From Punica granatum (taxonomy: Eukaryota; Streptophyta; Magnoliopsida; Myrtales; Lythraceae): a DNA stretch of 64,000 nt. Positions 58,291 through 64,000 of this stretch are shown here, in pieces. Made by a program: the position numbers and the translations under genes. The notes beneath the pieces are model-generated. The model ran no database searches. It was not told the origin of the DNA and saw only the letters and a list, made by a program, of their open reading frames with translations. The stretch lies in contig NC_045129.1 of assembly GCF_007655135.1 (NCBI RefSeq), forward strand, positions 11,036,001-11,100,000. Direction: 5' to 3'. The stretch's first letter is position 1, and the number at the start of each line of letters is the position of its first letter.

Positions 58291-61242
58291 CTCTTCTCGT
58301 CTACCATGGGGTGGGGTGTTGGGGCAAACATGAAAGGAAAATAAAAATAAAAAAGGAGCTTTAATTAGTTTTAACAGTCTAAAATCAATGATTTGTTTGT
58401 CATCCTTAGATTGATGTCACATTATCAAATGATATCTATCTCTCTATAGGGATTTAACGTATAAAGCAATGAAAAATAGGTGCCTGTAGCACCTGTGATG
58501 GATAGGACCACCTTTTCTTTTTTTCTCTTTTAAAGAAAAGTTTCCATTTTTAATATTTTCTTTAATATTATCCAAAAAAACCATTATGGGTCTCCTATTC
58601 TCACATAATCAGTGATTCAGTAGGATGAGTTTTCCCATCCTTTGGGACTCACTCTATTCTTTGTTTTTCTATTTTTTCAATAATTTATCTATTTAAGTAT
58701 AAAGACATATTTCAATGGTCGTCAATCAATTTAAATGGCCTCCTTTTACTTGTGATGTTACAAACATATTCTTTTTCAATGAAATGTAAAATTATGTCAA
58801 TCTATTGACTAAAACTAATCGTGACTTAGACATTGACTTGGGTTTGACTAAAAGATATTTTAATGAATTTCGAACTCCTACATGCATTGGAAGTAGAGTT
58901 CATTCACTTAAAATTAGCAGGTGACTAAAGGCCTATTATATAGTATCGTGGATTTTTAATATAGATATTGTAAATTCAAGTGGAGATTATTAATGGGAGA
59001 AATGTTAACTTTTATACTGTATCGCATATTAATTAGCATAACTTTTGAGGTTACTAAATTATTAAAAATGAAAAGATCTGATTTAAAAAATTGGATCATT
59101 TACTTCAATCAAGAATTCATAATTTTTTTTTCCAGAGCAAAATTCATGATTTTTCCACATGACTCATGAGCTCCAGAGGTTTGTTAGTTAAAGTAGTCAA
59201 AATTCAGATATATGTATATATATATATATATTGTTTGAAAAAGAAAAAAGACGCTTTTGGTGGCTACATGCCCTCATGATTAAACAAAATAAAAAATTGT
59301 TCTATCAAATGAACTACGAAGATCACATCTTTTTATAAATGTTATCAGTTTTTTGAGAAAAATAAAGAAATTTGAATAAAAATATGATTAATAAGAAAAT
59401 ATAACCAAATATATTTTTCATCTTGCAATTCGAGGTGATGACGCAGTTTCTTTAAGTTTGGTGTTATCTTAATTTTTTATTATAGTATACTTTTTTAACA
59501 ATTTAAATTAATAAAAAAGAAGGGAAAACAAATTTATCCATATACATAATACGTTTTAGCATGAAATTATATATATAAAAAAAGGTTATTGAATTAGTAA
59601 AAAAGGAAAAGAAACAATCCGTGTGTCTAACCTCGACTTCTTTGCCTCTTTACTACTCTTGAATCGCATAAAAGAGATGCAACCTTACCTTTTTCTTTTT
59701 CTTTTTCTTTTTCTTTTTTATTTTGGGCTTCCTTTAAAAAAATTTTCATCCCATCTTGATTAGTTCATTAAAACTATATGCAGTACTCTTTGTATTATTT
59801 TTCGATCTCCTACTATATATACTATTTTTAATTATTAATTCGGTTATTTATATTTCCAATCCAAGAAGTGTAATGTTTATAGCTATAAACATTAATCTAT
59901 ATACAATTATAAAAATTAAAATAACTCATGACGATTCCATATAGGACATAGAAAGTCTCTAATTGAGTGACTTTTAAAATTCTAACAAATCTATGCAGCA
60001 AATGGCGTCATTTTTATCATGCCACAATATTACCCACGAAACTCCAAAATTTGCAGTTATGGAAGTCAAAAAGTGCTTTATATTTATTTATATAAACATA
60101 TGTATAGTGTTTAAAATATTATAAAACTTTCAATTTATTGATGCACGCCCCTTTAGTATCATCACCAGAGCAAAACAAAAAACACTTCTACCCTAAAAAA
60201 GAGAATTTCTTATTGTTCTGGAAGTTGGTGTGACGAGGAAAAAGGAACTTTAATAAAAGTATGATTAATAAAAAAGTAATTTTTTAATTAAATAAATTGC
60301 AACAACTTAAAATAAGATAAAAATTAACTTTTTCATAGACAAAAGTTAGTCACGACTAGATTTTATACAACCTATGTACCTGTTCAATTGTCATATGATC
60401 TTTTTAATACATATATACACAACAATTCTAGCATATGCATATATATGGGCCTTTCGTCTAGTAATAGTAAGGCGATGGAGAGCTGAGCTACAACCATGAC
60501 ATCCATCTCATAAGAGATGATATTAAGAGATGTTTATCTTTTCTCAACCACCTCCTGATCAGCGTCTAATGAGTTTGTATTCTTTATCTTTTTCTTTTCT
60601 TTATTATCCTTCTGTTCAGTTTTTTTTTTCCTTTTTTGGTACAACTTTTGTTCTATATAAATATGTCCCCTGTCTTGTGTTTCAACGAGAAAAAGAAATT
60701 GTGAGCATCTACATAGAGTAATCGGTGGTGGTACACCCCACAAGCAACAACATATACGTGAGAGTTCAGTTTTTTTTTTTTTTTCAATTTTATGGTTACT
60801 ACATTTTGGTGTAATGCTAAAATTAGGCAAATCATGTTTCTCCGATCGGTTTACAAAGACGGAATCAAGTAAAATATAGAAATAAAAGACCAAAAAGATT
60901 AAGAATTCTATTTTATATTTCATATGCTTTCTTCTTCTTTTTTTCTGTTACAATTGCTTAATTTCTTCTTTCTTTGATTCATGAATTCATTCTTTCCCTC
61001 ATCTTTCCGCCCGCTATATATCTTCTGCTCTAGCATTCTTTTATTGACTATCAAATGTACTGCTTCGACATACATAGTTTTATATTTTAATTATGATGTT
61101 GACAAATTTATGATATTAATAAATTCATAGAGGACATTATCTTTTCATCAGAAATAACATCGTAATAAAATAAAAAAAATAAAAAAAGCTACACAAGATC
61201 ACAACTACAATGAAATGAAGATGTTAGCAAAATACAACTGGG
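58291..61242. other. Intergenic AT-rich DNA with simple repeats
   Basis: Holds a (CTTTTT)n run at 59689-59719, a TA run near 59213-59231 and T-runs. The frames at 60530-60923 on both strands lie over T-rich tracts and are not convincing genes. Confidence 0.45.
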
Positions 61243-61243
61243 A

Positions 61244-61312
<69 letters not shown>
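61243..61312. repeat. (AAT)n-(ATT)n palindromic microsatellite
   Basis: About 38 bp of AAT units switch at 61280/61281 to about 32 bp of ATT units, forming a near-perfect inverted repeat with no spacer. Confidence 0.95.
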
Positions 61313-61824
61313 TTATAAATATATAACTAGCAACTTAGCAAAATATGATCGTGGGCAGCACGGACTATTGTATTAGTTTATTATAATGCCAACTCGTATT
61401 TCGATTCATCGAACTATTTCTAGAAATGGCATAAGATTTTGATTTCTTCGAGTTCTTTTCCAGAGCTGGGCTTTCTCACACTAATCACATTACAACTGCC
61501 CAATTTGGGCCCTAGCGGGCTTGCCAAGGCCTATTAGGCTTTGCTATTGCATAATACAGTAGTAACCTAAAAAAATCCAAATTTTACACTTTTTTTATTA
61601 ATTTTAGCACGAATTGTTTATTTATCTTTATTTGGTATCAATTTTAGTACAACATCAATTTGCTCATTAATTTTAATATGATTGATGACATAACACTTGA
61701 TGGTGTCACGTGACTCATAGAGGCTGATCAAATAGGTCCACATAATATTTTAAGGTACAATCAAGGGGCCAAAGCTCAAAAGAAAATAAAGTACACAAAA
61801 ACTGGTACATGGAGAACCTAGTAA

Positions 61825-62075
61825 TGCCACTTGAAAGAAGAACCTCAAAGTTCTCTGGGATACGAAGAAATGAAGATACCATGAGATATTTAAAGACATC
61901 CGAGCAATTCAGTCAGTATAAAGATTTCCCTTTGAATGTGTGAACCAAGTGTGCATGCCACTGATTGGACATGAAGACCCCAGAAATGTCACCTGAAAAA
62001 AGAGGCTAAAAGCTCTACGGCGAGAGATGAAAGATATGAAGATCGCATGAGAGATCTAAAGACAAATAAGCGAGT
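61825..62075. repeat. Diverged 161-bp direct duplication
   Basis: 61825-61912 and 61986-62073 align: TG(C/T)CAC(T/C)TGAAA, CTC, GA(A/T)GAA(G)AT, CATGAGA(T/G)AT(T/C)TAAAGACA. Non-coding on inspection. Confidence 0.55.
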
Positions 62076-62335
62076 ATTAGTTCTCCAAGACAAAATGATG
62101 AACTGGTATTATCTTTTCACTTAACTAAAGCTCCCGTTGCTGATAATCCCCGACGCAATTCTCACCATTATTCTCCTCATAACATTGCATCAAACTCGCA
62201 GCTTCTGTAGGGGAAACTTAAAACTGAGTACTAGTGTAAGTGCATCCGTCTTCGAAAAGATTACCCATTATCTATAAGGAAAAGAGAAATTAGATTCAGA
62301 ACATGTTGAGATGTAGCTCTCAATCGATCACGACA

Positions 62336-62713
62336 TTACTGCCATTGCACGATATAAGTGAAGTTGGTCCCGTCTACGTATATGGACTCTAGCATACTTA
62401 ACTTAGCAGAGAGCATTTCTTTGTATTCATAAATAGGCTCGGAATGGAACAAAGAGAGAGAGCTGCCACTGGATGCGTATGGGGGTGACCAGTTGCACTT
62501 CCATGAACTCTTCAGGGTAATTCTCACCCGATTTCTCATATATATTACATCCAGACCTACTCTGAACATAGCTCAAGCTCTGCGTCCGATTATAATCTTG
62601 CTCAATTGGTCAGTCATGTTGTCATCTAAGTGCTGGAATTTGCAGCCTCTGAGGGTAGATTTCAGGCCAAACGAGAGCTTGGAGATAAGAAACACCCCGG
62701 TGGTGAGATCCAT
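62336..62713 (-). pseudogene. Unrecognised reading frame broken by one stop
   Basis: On the minus strand an ATG at 62713 opens MDLTTGVFLISKLSFGLKST and continues to a TGA at 62573-62575. The same frame then resumes (62569 MFRVGLDVIYMRNRVRITLK, later SSGSSLSLFHSEPIYEYKEM) to a stop at 62336. Total 125 codons with one internal stop. I do not recognise the family. It lies 3' of the acidic-protein exon on the same strand (about 340 bp before its end coordinate). It could be a decayed gene piece or chance. Confidence 0.25.
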
Positions 62714-62923
62714 TTGTGTCTATGTACGGAAAGATCAAACTCTTAAATGTGATATTTAGACGACACTGTTGATCAAGACAAAGAGGTACAGAGAGATTTA
62801 AGGGGGAAAAAATTCAGATATATATATTTTACAAAACAATGGAAATAACTTATGCCCGAAACTCATCAAAGAACAAGCCAACAAGAATAGACCATCAAAC
62901 CGTTCCGGTCGACTCCAGATCAA

Positions 62924-63241
62924 CTATGCTTTGTTCTCCTTTTCATCCAGAGTAGCCTTTTCCGCCTCGGCTTTCTTCTCTAGTGTATTGCTAGGTTCAG
63001 TTGCTACCACTTCTGCAACTTCAGTATCTTTCTCTTGTTCTGCCTTCTCTTGAGCCTCCTCTACGGCAGCTGGAGCAGGTACTTCTTTGGGTTCAATGTG
63101 CGTCACAGACTTTTCAGTTTCAACTGGCTCGCTCTCGGCGTCAGATTCCTTCACCGAGGTTACAATTGCTGAGGGCTCTTCAGGTTTTGTCGGCTCCGAG
63201 GATGGCTCTTCGCTCTCTGTGGGGGACTTCTTTTCTTCATT
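62924..63241 (-). CDS. Acidic Glu/Pro/Ala-rich protein, last coding exon (partial)
   Basis: The minus strand after an acceptor (CTTATGTAG at 63242) opens in phase 0 with NEEKKSPTESEEPSSEPTKP and runs 105 residues to TAG-free coding end KEN-K-A and a stop at 62924. The composition is strongly acidic: about one third Glu, with Pro, Ala, Lys, Ser and Thr, and no hydrophobic or catalytic segment. It includes KEVPAPAAVEEAQEKAEQEK and LEKKAEAEKATLDEKENKA. It is probably disordered or a charged helix. No start codon lies in frame within the exon. The 63242-64000 stretch looks like intron, so the 5' exon(s) lie outside the window. The protein family is not recognised. Confidence 0.6.
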   Translation of the reverse strand, partial: NEEKKSPTESEEPSSEPTKPEEPSAIVTSVKESDAESEPVETEKSVTHIEPKEVPAPAAVEEAQEKAEQEKDTEVAEVVATEPSNTLEKKAEAEKATLDEKENKA

Positions 63242-64000
63242 CTACATAAGAAGGTCTCACTTTCAGAAGCCAAACGTACAACGTAACAGAACTCTTCTAC
63301 ACAGACTCGTTCCATGAACTTCTATTTTATTTTCCACAAATACAGAATCAAAACACGATAAAAACTAGCGAAAAATCCCTTGCTCCAAAACTTTTGGGGA
63401 CGTTGTAATGTTAAGCGTTAACCAGTAAAATAAATGCAGAATGCACATCTAAGGCAATGAAAAAGCAGCACTTTTCATCCTCAGCCCGTACGTTGAATCA
63501 AGAAGAAAAGAACATAACAATTAGATAGTCCAAGAACAAAGATCTATAAAGTTCAGCCGGTCAAGGCCAAACTTTTGACTGGCCTCTTTCTAGAATCAGA
63601 CAAAAGCATGCACATAACCACTCATAGACATTGGGAAACAACTCGTGCTCTGTTTCCTACCAACCGTAAATAGTCTTATGTTTTCTAATCAGAAGTTGAA
63701 AATCCTATGAAGACTGTAGATTCATTGACCCAAATCTGTGCCCGTCCATTTCAATCTTAGTTGCAAGAGGATATGGTTTAACAGTTGTATATAAATCGTT
63801 TAATTGAAGCTGGTCGATCATAAGAGCCCGAAACATCGGAAGGCTATGGGTATGATAAGGACATATTATACTTATATTTTATTGTGCAATTCATGTTAAA
63901 TTATTATTAATTTTATAGAAATTATAAAAAATTGGTGCTTAATTATGTGTAGTTTGATATTGTAGGTTTTTGAGGATTTAGATGGAATTACGAGCAATAT
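63242..64000 (-). other. Probable intron and 5' part of the acidic-protein gene
   Basis: No further coding exon in phase could be found up to the window edge. The last 200 bp are AT-rich. Confidence 0.4.

Noticed and set aside
60534..60923. 129-codon minus-strand frame rich in Lys and Glu
   Set aside because: Its composition reflects T-rich simple sequence on the plus strand.
63001..63317. Plus-strand frames over the acidic-protein exon
   Set aside because: Shadow frames; the minus-strand frame has the coherent acidic composition and an upstream acceptor.

Overview
The window is AT-rich nuclear DNA from a flowering plant, almost certainly a eudicot. This rests on intron-split genes with GT..AG junctions, plant gene families (a bHLH120/118-type transcription factor and a class II cinnamyl alcohol dehydrogenase), and dense plant-type mobile DNA (Copia, a Tat/Ogre-like large-LTR element, Helitrons, a Mutator-like element, MITEs, SINE-like repeats). 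The species cannot be named from the sequence alone.

Layout. 1-3 kb: one half of an old duplicated block whose partner lies at 28.6-29.8 kb, interrupted by a Helitron-like element that itself carries a 414-bp solo LTR. 3-6.3 kb: exon-like pieces, no resolvable gene. 6.3-21.5 kb: a nested retrotransposon. A very young 13.8-kb LTR element (6744-20557) has 3.17-kb LTRs that are almost identical, an exact GTTGG target duplication, a primer binding site and a polypurine tract, but no gag or pol. It sits at the junction of two minus-strand Copia remnants, gag on the right and RNase H on the left. Its interior holds a 2-kb array of 43-bp repeats built of short hairpin motifs. 21.5-37 kb: MITEs, SINE-like copies, a bHLH gene fragment lacking its first exon (22.25-22.81 kb), and long stretches of repeat-littered intergenic DNA.

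37.05-38.97 kb: an intact three-exon bHLH gene on the plus strand with a LINE RNase H fragment antisense in its first intron. 43.6-47.1 kb: an intact five-exon CAD gene on the minus strand with a recognisable TATA box. 47-62 kb: no convincing gene, but a Helitron, a large foldback element, a Mutator-like element with 10-bp target duplication, SINE-like copies and simple repeats. 62.3-62.7 kb: a reading frame broken by one stop. 62.9-63.24 kb: the last coding exon of an acidic Glu/Pro/Ala-rich protein whose 5' part lies beyond the right edge.

The two intact genes are independent, with separate promoters on opposite strands: one is a likely DNA-binding regulator, the other a phenylpropanoid/aldehyde-reducing enzyme. 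The bHLH fragment at 22 kb and the gene at 37 kb are a local duplicate pair, now separated by about 15 kb of mostly repeat-derived DNA. Exon coordinates were worked out by hand from frame and splice-site consistency. Repeat boundaries are exact only where a target duplication or terminal motif is quoted.
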